From contig JAUIJL010000008.1 of NCBI GenBank assembly GCA_030431255.1, forward strand, positions 62,001-126,000: a DNA stretch of 64,000 nucleotides. The letters are read 5' to 3'. The notes below the pieces were generated by a model that was not told the DNA's origin, ran no database searches, and worked only from the letters and a program-made list of their open reading frames with translations. This document shows, piece after piece, positions 21,135 to 36,100 of the stretch. The stretch's first letter is position 1. Every line of letters begins with the position of its first letter. Made by a program: the position numbers and the translations under genes. Source of the DNA: Thermoanaerobaculia bacterium. Its GTDB lineage: Bacteria; Acidobacteriota; Thermoanaerobaculia; Multivoradales; J023.

Positions 21135-24100
21135 ATGTGTGAGAAAAACGGTTTCGGGACGATCTCTGGCTTCAGGATCTCGGGTCTTTCGAGGATCTGG
21201 AGCGTCTGGGCTTTGATGCTCTGCCTCCTGGGAGGCGGGTCGATAAGCGCCCAGTCGGGGCCATTGACCGAAGGCAGGGTGACGATCCAGGGCAATCGTC
21301 TGACGATTTTCTCCAACGATCTGACCACCGACGCCAATCAGGTGCTCGACGTGGGCGAGCAAGCCCAGGTTCGCACCTGCTTCGGTGGCCCGACCGTGCC
21401 CTGTGGCTCGGTGCGGGCCGGAGATCCGCGCATCTCCGGCCTTGAGGTCCATGCCGAGCTACGCGGCCCGGAGCTGCCTTCCGCCCAAACCCTGACCACG
21501 GTTCCCGGCGGCACCTTCCTCCTGCCCGGCTTCCAACAAGAGGGCGATTACCGGCTCGAAAACATCCGCATGGTCTCGACCCTGGACGGCCAGGTGGTGG
21601 GTTATGCCGAGCCGTCCGTGGCGATTCTTCAGGTGCGTCAGATCGTGCTCGCCAGCGCCACAGTCCGCACCCTGTCCCTCGAAGAGCTACAAGCCCGCGG
21701 CATCACGCTCAACGAAGAGAATTTCCAAGCTTTCGACTTCGCCGTCGGTTTCGCCCTCGAGGACGAGATCGTCGAGATTCGCTTCCCGGTGCTCTACACC
21801 GGCAACGGTCAGGTGGAGGCCCTGAGCAAACCGAAGGTCATTCTGGACGGTTTACCCGACGACGCCATAGGACGGGTAGCGCGGTGGAAACCACCCCGAA
21901 TCGTACCCTTTCGATTGGAAAAGGAAGGGGAGCCCGAAGGCCTCGACATCGGCTCCGAAGGCGAGGAAGAGCTCATCTTCCCGGTCTTCGGAGCGATCGT
22001 CATTCCGGGAACGATCACCTACCTGAATCAATTCTTCGAAGCCGACCTGATCGTCGCCAACGGAGCCCCCGGGGGCTCCGACGTGACGTTGGAGAAGATG
22101 CGGGCGACCATCAAGCTGCCGCCGGATCGATCCCTGCGATTGGCCAACACCGATCCGCCGGTGGCGCCGGGACAAGAGGTGCCGATCGTCGGCCCCGGTG
22201 GTCTGCGGACCTTCGCCCCGGGTCAGCAGGGTAGCGCGCAGTGGACCGTGGAAGGCCTGAGGCCGGGCACCCACGTGCTGTCCATGGACATCATGGGCGA
22301 TCTGGTGCGCCCCGGACGGGACCCCTTGCCCGTGCTCTCTCGCGCCCAGGCGGCGGTCGAGGTGGTGGACGCGCGCTTCAACCTGACCTTCAGCCACCCG
22401 AACGTGGTCCAAGAAGGCTCCGAATACACCCTCTATGTGACGGTCACCAACCAATCGCAGCAAGTCCAGAATTTGGTCAGCGTCGAGATCCGCGACGAGC
22501 ACATGACCGGTGCTCATCCCAAAGATCCCAACGACACCATGATTCGGACCATCGAATCCCTCGAGCCGAATCAGAGCGTCACCGTGGAATACGACCTGGT
22601 GTCGGAGCTGACCGGCAAGGTGGTGGCCACCACCTTCCAATCGGACTCGATCAACGTCCAGGGAACGATTCTGCTGCGAACCGGGGTAGGGGAGCTGGGT
22701 ATTCCGCTCTCACCGGCGACGTTGATCATGCCGCGCTTCACCGAGTATTTGCAGCCGCCCCATCTGCCCGACGACGAGCTCGTGCGCTCCCACGTGCGCC
22801 TCTACAGCTTGGCCTACAGCCTGGCTTCGGCGCCCACCTCGAAGCTGCCCCCGGGCGTGCCGTTCGTCAAAATCGACGACGTCGAGCGCCGGGCCATCGA
22901 CCTGGCGGAGGCAGGCCAGCGGCTCTATCTCCAAGATCAGCTCTTGGAAACCTTGGAAGCGCTGGCCCTCGACCAAATGGGCAACCGCCACGCGCTGGCG
23001 GGATACGACGAGCTGCGTCGACGCACCACCAAGGGTCTGCGGGCGGCGGCGCAAATATCCCGCTTCATCCGTCAGGAGCAGGGCAATCGGGGGCTCGACT
23101 CACGGCAGCTTTTCGACCACTTCGCGGAGACCATGTCTTATGCCCGGCCGTTCATGATGGCCATGTTGGAGCCGGAATTCGGCTCACCGACACCCGATCT
23201 CCAAATCCTCGATCAAGACGCCAACGGTCTGCTGGCCGGCCGTCCCGAGAACGAGGAGCAGGCGATACGCACCTTGCCTTGGGGTGAAGTCCTGACCCTG
23301 CAAAAAGCTTCCGGCGGCGGCGATCCGGTGTCCTTGGCCATGGTCGGCCGCATGGACGATCCTGACAACGTCATGCAGGTGCTGTTGGTCAACAGCGGCT
23401 CCGAGCCGGCCCGCGGTCATCTGGTGATGGTGGTTCCCGACGGCACCACCCGCACCTATCGCAAGATCGATTTGGGCTTGGTGACGGTAGCCCCGGGCGC
23501 CACCGTGGCAGTGGACGTGGGCTCCAACGTGGCCGATCCGAGCGGCGGTGGCTTCCGCGCATACGATATCGGCAACGGCGCGCCCGTGGCTTCGACCCCC
23601 AACATGACCCAGGTCCAGCTGCCGCCGTTCCGGATCATCGGCAGCCGTCAGGATTTCCGCATGGACGAGCGCGGTCCGGACCCCTTGGGCAATTACTACC
23701 GACCGAATCGCTACGGCAACGGCATCACTTACCTTTTCAACCGGCCGCCGGACATCGACTCCGCGCAAACCCCCGAGCATTGGCGCATCGTGTCGAGCTT
23801 CACAGGGGAGACGGTGCTCGGCGATCAAACCTCGGGAATCACCGACAAGGTGGGAACCGGCGCCTGGCTGCAGCCCAATAGCGAGCGGGTGGTGAATGTG
23901 CGTTACGCCGGATCGATCAGCGCGTTGATCGATCCGTCCGACGGCACGACCCTCTCCGAGCACCAGCATCAGCTCGAGCTGGCGAATCTCCTCGACGAAT
24001 TCAGCAACAGCCTGAGCCAGATGCCCGGACCGCCCATCGTCGAGACGACACCGTTGCACGTGGGTGGTTTGGTGGAAGGCAAGGTGGTGCGCGGCACCGG

Positions 24101-27100
24101 AGAAACCGTGCCCTTTGCCAAGGTGGAGCTGATCCGCCCGCGGAGATTCGAGACCGTCAAGGGCACGATCATCAAGCTCGATCTGGCGGCGACCTACGAG
24201 ACCGACGCCACGGGTCGATTCTTCTTCGACTACATCGAGAATCCCAATTGGGATCACCAAGTGACCCGTAATTTCGTAGTCCGGGCGACCGTTCCCGAAG
24301 GCGACGACCCCTTGCTCGAGCCGGCGGATAAGGAAGAGGTCACCTCGATCATTCGCCAGCAAAATAAGGTTGCCAAATTCAATATCGCCTTGCTCGGCCG
24401 TGGATCGATCCGCGGCAAACTGGTCTACCTGGACACCCAGCTGCCGGTGCCCAACGGTCGCGTCATCGGAGCGTCGACCCTGTTCAGCGAGATCAAAAAC
24501 GCTTTCGTCGATGAGGAAGGCAACTTCGAGCTCGGCGGCTTGCCCGTGGGCCCGATCACCCTCACCGGCAGTGATCGCGACGGCCGCAAGGTCTACGCCA
24601 CGGTGGGCATCGACCGTCCGGGCGAGATCGAAGAGGTGGTGCTCGAAATCCAGCGCAACGTGCCCAACGAGGCCACCGGTACCGTGCGCGGCAAGGTCCT
24701 GCGCCTGTCCGACGGTGAGTCGATTCCCGCCGTGGGCGCGAAAATCGCCGTTTACTCCAACGGTCGGATCATCTCCCAGAAGACCATCACCAGCACCGAG
24801 GGTGAGTTCGAATTCGAAAAGGTGCCGGTGGGTCGGGTGTCTCTGCAAGCCGCGGACTTCCGCATCTCCCGCACTCCCGCCTTCACCGACCTGATCCTCG
24901 AGGCCAACGAGACCGTCGAGGTCGACCTGCGCATCGCCGACGCCGACGCCCACGTGATCACCGGCACGGTGCAATTCCGAGATCCGATCACCAACAGCTT
25001 GATTCCTATCGAAGGGGCGGTCGCCTTCATCGAAGGGCCGGGCAATTTCGCCTACACCGACGCCACCGGTCGCTACCGCATCGAAGGCGTGCCCAGCCAG
25101 GGAGTCTCCGACCCCAACTACTTCGTGCACGTCATCGACTTCAGCCGTCAGCAAGAGGCCAATGTGCCCCTGCCGCCGATCCTGAACGTCACCCAAGAGG
25201 TGATCGAGGCCCAGCCGGTGATATTGGAGTCCATGCGCGGCAGCGTGCGCGGCGTGGCCTTGGATCCCTTGGGCCGGCCGGTGCCCGGAGCCGAGGTGGT
25301 GCTCTTGCCCTATGCCGAGGGCTTCGCCGGACCGGACGGCAGCTTCGAGTTCAACAACGTGCCGCTCGGCTCCTACACGGTGGTGATCCACGTCGGTGAC
25401 GGTTTGCAGCCGGGCAAAATCGGTTGGATCGGCACCCGAAGAACCGAGGTCATCTACGGCGGCCATTCGCCCTTCGTCACCGTGCGCATGCGCGGCGGCG
25501 GCGGCCTGCGGGTGAAAACCCGAACGTCCACCTCGACGGGTATTTTGACGCCGATTTACTATCGCCCGACCTATTACAGCGACGCGGCCAAGAACGTGGT
25601 GCTCAAAGGCACCTACATCGAAACCTCGACCAATCCCTTGGGGGATCTCGAGCTCTCCATTCCGGTCGGTCCCTTCGAGCTGGTGGCCTACAACCCGTTC
25701 CACGGCGTGCGCGAGATCCGCGGTGAGATCGAGTATCCGGGTCAGATCAAAGATCTCGACATCCTCTTCCAAGACGCCGGCAAAGTGCGCGGCATGGTGG
25801 TCGGGGTCGACGGGGTGACTCCCGTGCCCGATGTGGAGGTCTATCTACACACCGACGCCTTCGAGCCCCAGCGTCAATTCGCGGGTCCGGACGGCACCTT
25901 CCAATTCGAGCTGGTGCCCAAGGGACCGGTGGTGGTCACCGCCAAAGGTTTCGTCGGCACGGTGGAGAGGGTAGGGCGGACCCAAACTTATTTGACCACC
26001 AGCGGCCAAGAGATCGACATCATCGTTCAGATGAAGAAGCAGGGCTCGATCACCGGTCAGATCAAGGAAAACATCAACGGGGTCACCACGCCGCTTTCCT
26101 ACGCTCAGTATTACGTGATGGAGAACTCCTATCCGTTCCGTCGCCTGCCGGCGGCCCGGGGCACGTTCTTCACCGCCGATGTGGACGGCAAATACGAGGT
26201 CTCTCACATCTACGCGGGCCGGGTGACGGTCAACGCACGGGACGCCTTCCAGGTCAGCCGAAAGGGTAGTGCCACGGCTGAGATCACCGCCGATTGGCAG
26301 GTCCGGGAGATGCCGGACATCGTGATGAAGACCTCGATCGGCGACCTCGAGGTGCTGATTCGGGATCCCGCCACCGGCGGTCCCGTGGCCGATGCCCAAG
26401 TCAGGCTGTCGACCGGGGAGTGGACCGTCTCCGGTCCCGACGGATTGGCGCTGTGGGAAAGTGTGCCCCTCGGCACCTATTCCGTGTACGCCTTCTATGC
26501 CCCCACCGGTCAAAGCGGCCGGGTGGGCAACCTGCGTCTCACCGCGCCGGGCCAGCTGCTGCGGAGCACGGTCTACCTCGACCAACGGGGCACCATCGGC
26601 GGCACCCTGTGGGAAGACGCGCTCAAGATCATGCCCGTGCCCGGCGGCACGGTGCGCCTCTCCGGCAACACCGCCGGCGGTCGGGTCGTGGCCCTGGCCA
26701 CCACCAGCGGTCAGCCGGGTTTGGAAGGCACCTTCTCCTTCGAGGGCATTCCCGAAGGCACCTTCAGCCTCGAGGCCGGCGTTCAAGGCACACCGCGGCG
26801 TGCCGCGGCCACAGCGTCGATCACCGACACCAATCCCGAAGCCTTGATCGACATGATCCTCGAGCCGATCGACGATCTGCATTTCTTGATCTACGAGAAG
26901 CTGTCCGCGGGCAACAGCGAGGTCGACACCGACGCCGGTATTTTCAGCCTGCGCCTGACCCAGCCGACCATTCCCGCGGATCCGTTCGGCATCCGTAAGT
27001 CTTACGACTTCACCCGCCTGAACAAAGAGACCGACACGGGCACCTACTTCTATCCCGCGGTGCTGATGAATCGCGGCATCGACATCCAAGCCCAAGAGGT

Positions 27101-30100
27101 CACCGACGAGCAGCGCTCGAAATACGTCGGCGCTTCTCGCGCCCACAGCATCAATCTACCCGGCGACGGCACCCAAGCCTCGCCGTACCAAATCCTGCTC
27201 AAACCGAAAGCGGTGGTGCGGGTGACGGTCTACGACGGCGCCGGTGTTCTGGCGCCCCAGGTCAACGTGTCCGTGCGCTCCAGCGGCGGTGGCAGCTTCC
27301 CCGGCGTCACCAACTCCGATGGCCAAGTGGTGTACTACGCCGTGCCCACGGGCAGCATCACGGCCACCGCCACCAACGTGCTCACCGGCCTCGGCGGCCG
27401 AGCGTCGGGCAATTTGGTGTACGACGACGACGTGCTCGACCTGGTGGTCCACCTCGCCCCGGCGGTCTCCGCCCAAGGCGTGGTCTACCAACCCGTGCCC
27501 GACGACGCCGACGTCAGCGATCCGTCGGTGCTGGTGCCCATGGAAGGCGCCATCGTGGTCTTCAACGACGCCAGCCCCAACGATCAAGTCTTGATCACGG
27601 GTCCGGACGGCCGTTATCGCTTCGACGCCCTGCGCACGGGTGGTTATACGGTGCGCGCCCAGGACAACAACGGCGATCAATTCGCCCAAATCTCGGGCTC
27701 GTTGTCCGGTCCCGACGGCTTCCTGAACTCCATCCCGCCGTTGATCCTCGACGCCTCGCCGCCACGGATTCTGTCGATCACGCCGCCGGCCGGCAGCGAA
27801 GGGGTGTCCCGACGCGCCCAGGTGGAGATCGTCTTCTCCGAGCGCTTGGGCGCCGCCTACTTGCCCACGGGCAATGATCCCAACTACTTCCGCTTGCGCT
27901 CGTCGAGCGGGGCGCGACCTGCCGGCTCGTGGAGCCATAGTGTGGACGCCGGGCGACAGATCGTGCGGTTCGTGCCAAGTGCGAATTATGACAATCTAAC
28001 CACTTACAGCCTGACCATCCTCGGCAGCATCAAAGATCTCCAAGGGCGTCGCCTGACGGAATTCGGCAACGTCGGCACCAACTTCCGGACCTCGGATTCC
28101 GTGGGACCGGGTGTCATCGGCACCGTGCCGTCCTTCAACTCGCCAGTGGATCCGGAGGCTTCGATCCGGGTTGACTTCACCGAGGCGGTGACCGCCACCG
28201 CCGAGCAGGTGGACGGCGACGGCATCGACGATGCCGCCTACCTCTACGGCAAAAACGCCGACGGCGATTGGGTGCAGCTGCCGGTGGTGCTCTTCCTCAC
28301 CCGGCAAAATTACTCCTTGCAAGTGGAGCCGCTCCAGGGCTTCACCATCGAAGGCGACACCCTCCGGCGCAAGCTGGTGGTCTCCGGCCTGCTCGACAGC
28401 TTCGGCAACCCCATGCCCGAGTGGGAAGGCACCTTCCGGATTTACGACGAAAACCCGCCGGTGCTCGACGCCGTGCCGTTCCCGGCGGAAGCCGGCGGCC
28501 CCGACCTCGTGGCCGGTGTCCGTTACAACCTGATTCCGCAGCTCTCCAACCTCGATGAGGTGGACGCCAACAACCCGGGTGGCGACATCGATCGGGTGGA
28601 CTACTTCGTCTACGATCCCGACGATCCGACCAACCCCAGCCAGCCCGCGTTCTCGGCTCGCACCTATCCGTTCGGTTATTCCTTCGTCGGTGCTTACACC
28701 GGAAACGGTGTGGATCCGCGACCGTTCCCGATTTGGGTGCGGGCGGTGGATACCAGCACCAACGAGTCCGAGCTGGTGTTGGTGGACATGCAAGTGCTTC
28801 CCAACTCGCCTCCGACCCTCGGAGCCGTGACCCAAGAAGCCAGATCGCCGGTGCCGGGCGTGTTCTACGCCGGCTCCTCGATCCGCGCCACCATCCACGA
28901 CATCAGCGATCCGGACGCCCTGCAGCTGACGGTCGCCGCGCAGCTGATGCGCGAAGGCTCCACGCAGCCGATCCAGACCCGCTCCGGACGCACCCTCAAC
29001 AAGCCGTCCGGCGGTTGGCAGGATCTGACGCCGCCGACCTTCGACTTCAACATCCCGACGGCGGAGCCCGAGGGCAACAACCTCTACGTCCGCGCTTGGG
29101 TGATCGACGTCTTCGGCGCCTTGGCCGAGTCCGAATCCGATCGCTTCGAAATCGCCGACGACTCCGTCGGACCGCAAATCGACGATCTGCAGCTGCGACG
29201 GGACGACAACACCAGCCAGCTGGAATTCTTCATCGGTGAGCGCTTCCGGGTTCAATTCCGAGCCCGCGACGTGGAAACCGCCATCGACAACAGCCGCATC
29301 GAGGTGCGCTTCGATCGCGACGACATCTTCTCGTCGCCGATCCCGGCCACCAAGGTCAGCGGTGATCTCTACCGCACGGCGTTCATCAACGTGCCGCCCG
29401 ACGTCTTCTTCGACCGCACGCCGGTGGTGGCGACGGTCAGCGCCTTCGACCAGGGCGACAACGAGAACACCCGCGAGATCTTCTTCGACGTCGCCCCCGA
29501 GCCCGATCCCACGGCTCCGACCACCAGCTGGTTGACCCCGTGGAGCGGCGCCGAGTGGCCGGCGGAATACAGCTCCGTGCTGCCCCAGGACGGTCCGGAC
29601 CTGCTGCTCAGGGCCCATGTGAAAGATCTGGCCCTGGACGAGAACGAGAACGAGGTGCCCGGCACCATCGTCGAGGTGCGCTTCCGCGGTCCGGTGATCA
29701 CCGATAACGGCACCATCGAGCTGGCCGAGGATTGGCAGCTCGGCGAGCTGGTGAGCGGCACCGGTGGGCCCGGCGAGGGCATTTACCAAATGCTGTGGCA
29801 GGTGCCGAACCAGATCCCGGCCGGCACCAACCTGCAATTCGCGGTGCGCGCCGTGGATTCCGGCGGCAAGGTCAGCCAGCAGATCGTGCAGGTCGGCGCG
29901 GTGGTGCCGAGGCGGGTCTTCGAGGGCGTCCAGACCACGGTCTCCCGCGACAATCCGCTGTTGATCCCCGGCGAGGGCGACGAGAACGGCCCGGTCTTCC
30001 TCTTGGACGGCTCCCTGGTCTCGCTCCAGCCGCAGAACGACGGCACCGTGCGCACCGTGCCCGCCCTGTACATCTACAGCGGTGGTGAATTCGACGGCGG

Positions 30101-33100
30101 CGGCAATCTGGTGGCCAAGCCCACCCGCTTGACCGCGCCCGAGATCAACACCTACGACTCGGCCATCACCCACCACAACCTCGAGCTCGAGGTGGAGCGC
30201 GCCCTGGGCGTGGGCCACGGCTCGAGCATCGATATGGACGGTCGGGGACTGCTCGGTAAACGTGGCGACGGCAGGGTGATTCTGCTGCCCGGCCAAACCG
30301 CGCCGCAGACCTACGCCGGCGGCTCCCACGGTGGCCTGGGTTGGTACGGCGCGCCCGGCGGCGGCTGGTCCGCTTCCAGCCTGCGCGATCCCGGCAATAC
30401 CTACGGCAGCCTGCGCGATCCCCATCTACCCGGCGGCGGTGGCGGCACTTCCGGCGGCAGCACCGCCGCGGGCGGCACCGGCGGCGGTGTGATCCGGCTC
30501 TTCGCCGAAAACGCCACGGTGCACCTGGCCGGCTCGATCCGAGCCCGCGGCAAGAACGGCAGCGGTGGCGGTGGTGCCGGTGGTGCGGTGCGCTTGGTGG
30601 TGGGTCGCCTCGAAGGCGGCGGCACCATCGACGCCTCCGGTGGCAACGGCTCGAGCGCCAACAAAGCCGGCGGCGGCGGCGGCGGCCGCATCAGCCTCAG
30701 CTACCACGAGCTCGACGGTGCCATGGATCTGGCGACCCAGGTCAAGGCGGTCGGTGCCGGGACCTCCAGCAGCCCGCAGCGCTTCGCGGGTGTCGGCACG
30801 ATCTTCGTCGAGCAGCTCGACGAATTCGGCCTGCCCCTCGACGGCGGACGCCTGATGTTGCACAACCAAAGCGGCAAACCCGCCAACTTCACCCCGCTGC
30901 CGTCGTTGGGCGACGGCTCCGTGGTGGCGGTCGATGCCGTGGAGGGCAGCGTCACCCTCGACCTGGCTCAGCTCCAGGACGTGTTGGTGGGCGATCTGCT
31001 GGTGCTCGAGTGGAACGGCGGTCTGTCGACGGCGCTGATGCCGATCACCGAGCAGATTCGCGTGCTCGACGCCGGTGCTCCCGAAGGCACCTACGCCCGG
31101 GTCTTCGTCGACGGCGACGTGGCGACCCTGGAAGAGCTGGAGACGGAAATCGCCCTCGGCAACGACGTGCTCTACCACGGCCGCGGCCGTCTGGGCTCGA
31201 TCGAAGCCACCGGCGCCACGCGCATGGTGACCTACGACGACCTCGAGATGGGTCCCGACGGCTCGACCGTGCTCAACGACCGCTCCTTCATCACCCACGA
31301 CGCCGAGTCCCGGGTGGCCCTGCGCTCCGACGCGCCGATCGCCGCCTTCGTGGCGCTGCCCGATGGCGGTGACGTGCTGCTCGGCACGACCCTGGAGCTG
31401 TCGTGGACGGTGGACGATCCCCTGGGTCTGACCGAGATTCGCGAGCGTTGGTCGCTGGCCACGGAAGACACCGTGCGCACCTTCACCAGCGCGCCGATTC
31501 AGGTGACCCAGGGCAACGAACCGATCCGCTTGGCGATTCCGTTCGACACCCCGGCCGGCGAGGTCAGCTATACGGTGACCGGCACCGACGTGGTGGGACG
31601 CACGGCGACCTCGGTCCAAACCTGGAACGTGCTCGAAAACACCTTGCCCACCTCCACCTTGGTGGTGGCCGGCGGCCTGCCCAACGTCGTGCGGGCCGGT
31701 TACGACGTGACCCTCGCGGCCCACGCCGAGGATCTCGAAGGTCTGGCGCAGATCGAGCTGCTGACCACCGGTCCGGCGGAGCCCGCCGGTCAGACCATCG
31801 CGGTCACCGGCAAAGTGGTCGACCAGCTCCTGGTCTTCCGGGTGCCGGCCGATGCCGACGGCACGCAGCCGGTGATCGCGCAGCTGCGGGTCACCGACGC
31901 CACCGGCGCACAGACCACCGGCACGCCCCTCGAGCTGACAGTGACGCCGAACGACTCGCCGACCGCCACCTTGACCGTGGCCGACGGCTCGCCGGTGATC
32001 ATCAAACCGGAGAACGGTACCCGTCTGCGGGTGCAGGCCGCCGATCCCGACGGCTTGAGCAGCATCGAGCTGCGGGCCGTGGGTCCGGTGGAGCCGGCGA
32101 CCCAGACCGTGCCGGTGACCGGCGCCGACGCCGACATCGAGCTCGACCTGACCGTGCCCAAGGAAGCGGCCCCGGGTCCGGTGACGGTGACGGCGGTGAT
32201 CACCGACGTCTTCGGTGCCACCTTCGAGACCGCGCCGATCAACCTGGAGGTGATCCCCAACGCCGCGCCCACGGGCTCGGTGGTCTTCGACGCCGGCACG
32301 CCGGCGGAGATCCTGCCGGGCTCGACCTTCCACGTCACCGTCGACGCGGCGGACGAGGAAGGTTTGGCGGAAATCGTGCTGACGGTGGCCGGCCCGGCGA
32401 CGCCGATGCTCTCGGCCCGTCCGGTGAGCGGTCCGACCGCCACGGAAGGCTTCGAGCTGACGGTGTCCCAAACTGCCTCGCCGAGCGAGCAAATCGAGGT
32501 GTCGGCGGAAATCCGCGACGCCTTCGGCAACCCGGGCACGACGGTCGGACCGATCGTGCTGCCGATCGCCGGTGACGGCACGCCGCCGGTGGTGACCCTC
32601 GACGGTGTCAACGCCTCCTATCGCTCCGGCAACCTGTTGTCGGCGACCATCACGGCCACCGACGAGGTGGGCGTGGCGCGGGTCGACGTGACCTTCGACG
32701 GCGAGACCACCACCTTCACGGACGCCGGCCCGACCTACGAGCTGGTGACCGAGATCGATCGCACCATGACCGAGCCGCGCACCGTGACCTTCTCGGTGAC
32801 CGCCACCGACTTCGCCGACAACACCTCGGCGCCGGTGGAGCAGACCGTGGATCTGATCCCGGATCTGGCCCCGACCATCGTCAACACCCAGCTGCCGGCG
32901 GCCGCCGTGCTGCCGGGCTCGGTGATCGAGGTGATCGCCGACGTCTCCGACGACGTGGTGGTCGAGCGCCTCGACTTCCTGGTCACCGGCGCGGTGACCG
33001 ACAGCGAGGTGCGGGTGATCGGCTCGCAGACCGCCAACGAAACCTTCCGTCGCACCCTGCCGACCATCCTCCAAGGTGGCGATCAGGTGACGGTGACCGT

Positions 33101-36100
33101 GGTGGCCTACGACGACTTCGGTCACATCACCAGCGAAGCGGTGGTTTATACCGTGTCCGGTGACGTCCAGCTGCCGGTGCCGGCGATCGACCTCGATCCC
33201 GAAACCGACGGCGATACCTACTTCTCCGGTGAGGCGATCACGGTGACGGCGACCGCGTCCGACAACGTGGAGGTGAGCTCCATCTCCCTCGACGTCGACG
33301 GCACGGTGACCGACGGCGGCTCCCTGGTGATCTACCAATGGACCGCCCCGGCGGTGTCCGACGTGACCACCTACGATCTGACGGCCGAGGCCACGGACAC
33401 GGCGGGCAACGTCGGTACCGTGACCCGCACTGTGACCGTGGAGCCGCTCGAAAACGCGGGACGACCGGAGGTGCAATTCGATTGTCTGTCCTCGGGCGCG
33501 ACCCTGCCCGCGGGCGATCCGCTGACCCTGTCGGTGACCGCTACCGATGACCTCGGCGTGTCGATGATCGAGATCTTCCGCGACGACGAGAGCACGCCGT
33601 TCGTGGTCTTGACCCCGACCACGGGCACCGAGCCGACCTTCACCGCGAGCACCTCGGTGACCCTGCCGCCGGCCCTCGGCGGTGAGGAAACCGTGCGCTA
33701 CCGCGCGGTGGCCCACGACGCGTCCCTCAACACGGACGAGTCGGAGATCACCCTGCATGTGGTGCAGACGGTCGACCTGATCGCCGGTGGCGCCAATGAT
33801 TGGTCGGCCCTCGAAACCCAGGTCGGTGTGCTGCGCAGCGGCACCCTGACCGTCGACGAGCCTCGCACCTTGGCGGGTCTGATCGTGTTGGGTGGTCAGA
33901 TCACCCACACCCACACCACGCCGACGGCGGAAAAACGCCTCGAGCTCGACGTCCAGGGTCCGGTCTACATCGCCTGCGGCGGTGAGCTGGACGTGACCAG
34001 CCGTGGTTACGATCGCAACACCACCTATCCGGGCGAGACCGCTCCGGCCGGCGGTGGCGGCGGTAGCCATATCGGAGTCGGCGGTTTGGCGCCGGGCAGC
34101 ACCTACGGCAGCGTCTATCGTCCGCTGGAAGCCGGCGGCGGCGGCCAGCACAGCGGCGACGGGGACCGGGGTGGTGGTGTCATCCGGGTCCAGGCCCAAG
34201 ATCGCTTCGTCATCGACGGCGCGGTCCTGGCCATGGGCCAAGGCAGCACGGGTTATTACACCCGCGGCGGCGCCGGTGGCTCGGTGTGGCTGAGCGTCGA
34301 CGGCCTGATCTCCGGTGAGGGTAGCGTCAACGTCAAGGGCGGCGATTCGGAGAACGGGGCCCAGGGCTCCGGCGGTGGCGGTGCCATCGCCCTCGACTAC
34401 GTCTCCACCGGCGGCTCGCTCTTCGACAGCCTGGTAGTCCGCGGCGGCAGCCGCTATCGCCAGGGTGGTGCCGGATCGGTGCTGTTGCGCGGCCCGACCT
34501 CGACCTACGGCGACGTGATCTTCGACCATTCGACGGTGACCAGCGGTTGGACCCACCTGCCCGAGCTCGGCGCGGGCATCGCGCAAGCGGGTTCCGGTAG
34601 CTCCAACCTCGAAACGGAGCTGACCAGCATCCAGCCCTACTTCGTCGGTCATTACGTCGAGATCTTCGACGGCGCCACCGAGGAGCTGGAGGGTGTGTAC
34701 CGCATCGGCGAGATCCTCGGCGGCTTGTTGATCCTCGAAGACGACGTCAACGGCGTGCCCGCTTCCGTGGATGAAGGCGATCTCTGGCAGGGCGCCTACT
34801 ACTTCGACAACATGACCGTGCGCGGTCGGGTGCCGATGGTGCCCACCGACAGCCTGCGGGTCACCGGCAACGTCGAGATTGACGGCTCGGCCTGGTTCGA
34901 CGTGGTATCCGCCGGCAGCCTGCGCATGCGCGAGGGCTCGAGGATCCATCATTGGGCCTACACCGGCTCCCAGCAGGGAGACAGTGTGACCCTGGATCTG
35001 AGCGGTGATCTGGTGATCGAAAAAGACGCGGCCATCGACGTCTCGAAGCAGGGTTACGGTCCCAGCGGTCGCTATCCCGGCGCCTCGGCACCGGGCGGCG
35101 GTGGTGGCGGTAGCCACATCGGCCGTGGCGGCTTGTCACCGGGCAGCACCTACGGCTCGGTGTACCGACCCCAGGAGATGGGCGGCGGCGGTCAGCACAG
35201 CGGTGACGGAGACCGGGGCGGCGGCGTGGTGCGCATCCTGGCGCAGAACGTGCTCCTGCTCGATCCCACGAGTGCCATTCGCGCCGATGGTGAAGGCAGC
35301 ACGGGTTATTACACCCGCGGTGGCGCCGGCGGCTCGATCTGGATTACGGCCGAGGGGTCGGTCTCCGGCAGCGGCTCGATCACCGCCATCGGTGGTCCCT
35401 CCGAGAACGGCGCCCAGGGCTCCGGCGGCGGTGGCGCCATCGCCATCGAATACGGCGGCACCTTGGATCCGACCTTGGAAGCGAATCTGTTGGCCCGAGG
35501 CGGGCACCGTGATCGCGAAGGCGGAGCGGGCTCGATTTACCTGAAGGGACCGGCTTCGGTCTACGGTGATCTCTTGCTCAACAACGGCTCGGTGGTCGGC
35601 GGCTCCACGACCTTGCCGTCCCTGGGCATGGGCATGGCGCTGGCCGGCTCCGGCGGTGCGATCTTGGTCACCGACCGGGCGACGGATATCCCGGCGTACT
35701 TCGTCGGCCATTGGGTCGAGATCCGCAACGCTTCCGGAACGCTCAAGGGCACCTGGCGCATCGCCGGGGTCAACGGCACCAGCGCGATCCTCGAAGCCGG
35801 CGGCAGCACGCCGAACGTGGCCGAGGGCGATCTGTGGCAAGGCGTCTACCGATTCGATAATTACTCGGTGGTGGGCGACGTGCCGGTCACCAGCCCGGAT
35901 CCGATCCGGGTCGGTGGCACCCAGGTGATCGACGGCAGCGTGCAGGTGCGGGAGATCGTGGCCGGCAACCTGCATCTGAAACCCGGCGCGGTCCTGACCC
36001 ATCCGTATTCCAACGACGCGAACAATCCGGAAAGCCTGTCCATCGAGGTCACCGGTACGTTGACCATCGACGAGGGCGCGACCATCGACGTGACCGCCCG

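Noticed and set aside
30426-35117. A 1,563-codon minus-strand open frame opposite the first giant gene
   Set aside because: Shadow of the Gly/Thr/Val-rich coding strand; the translation is His/Arg-rich without domains or start signals.
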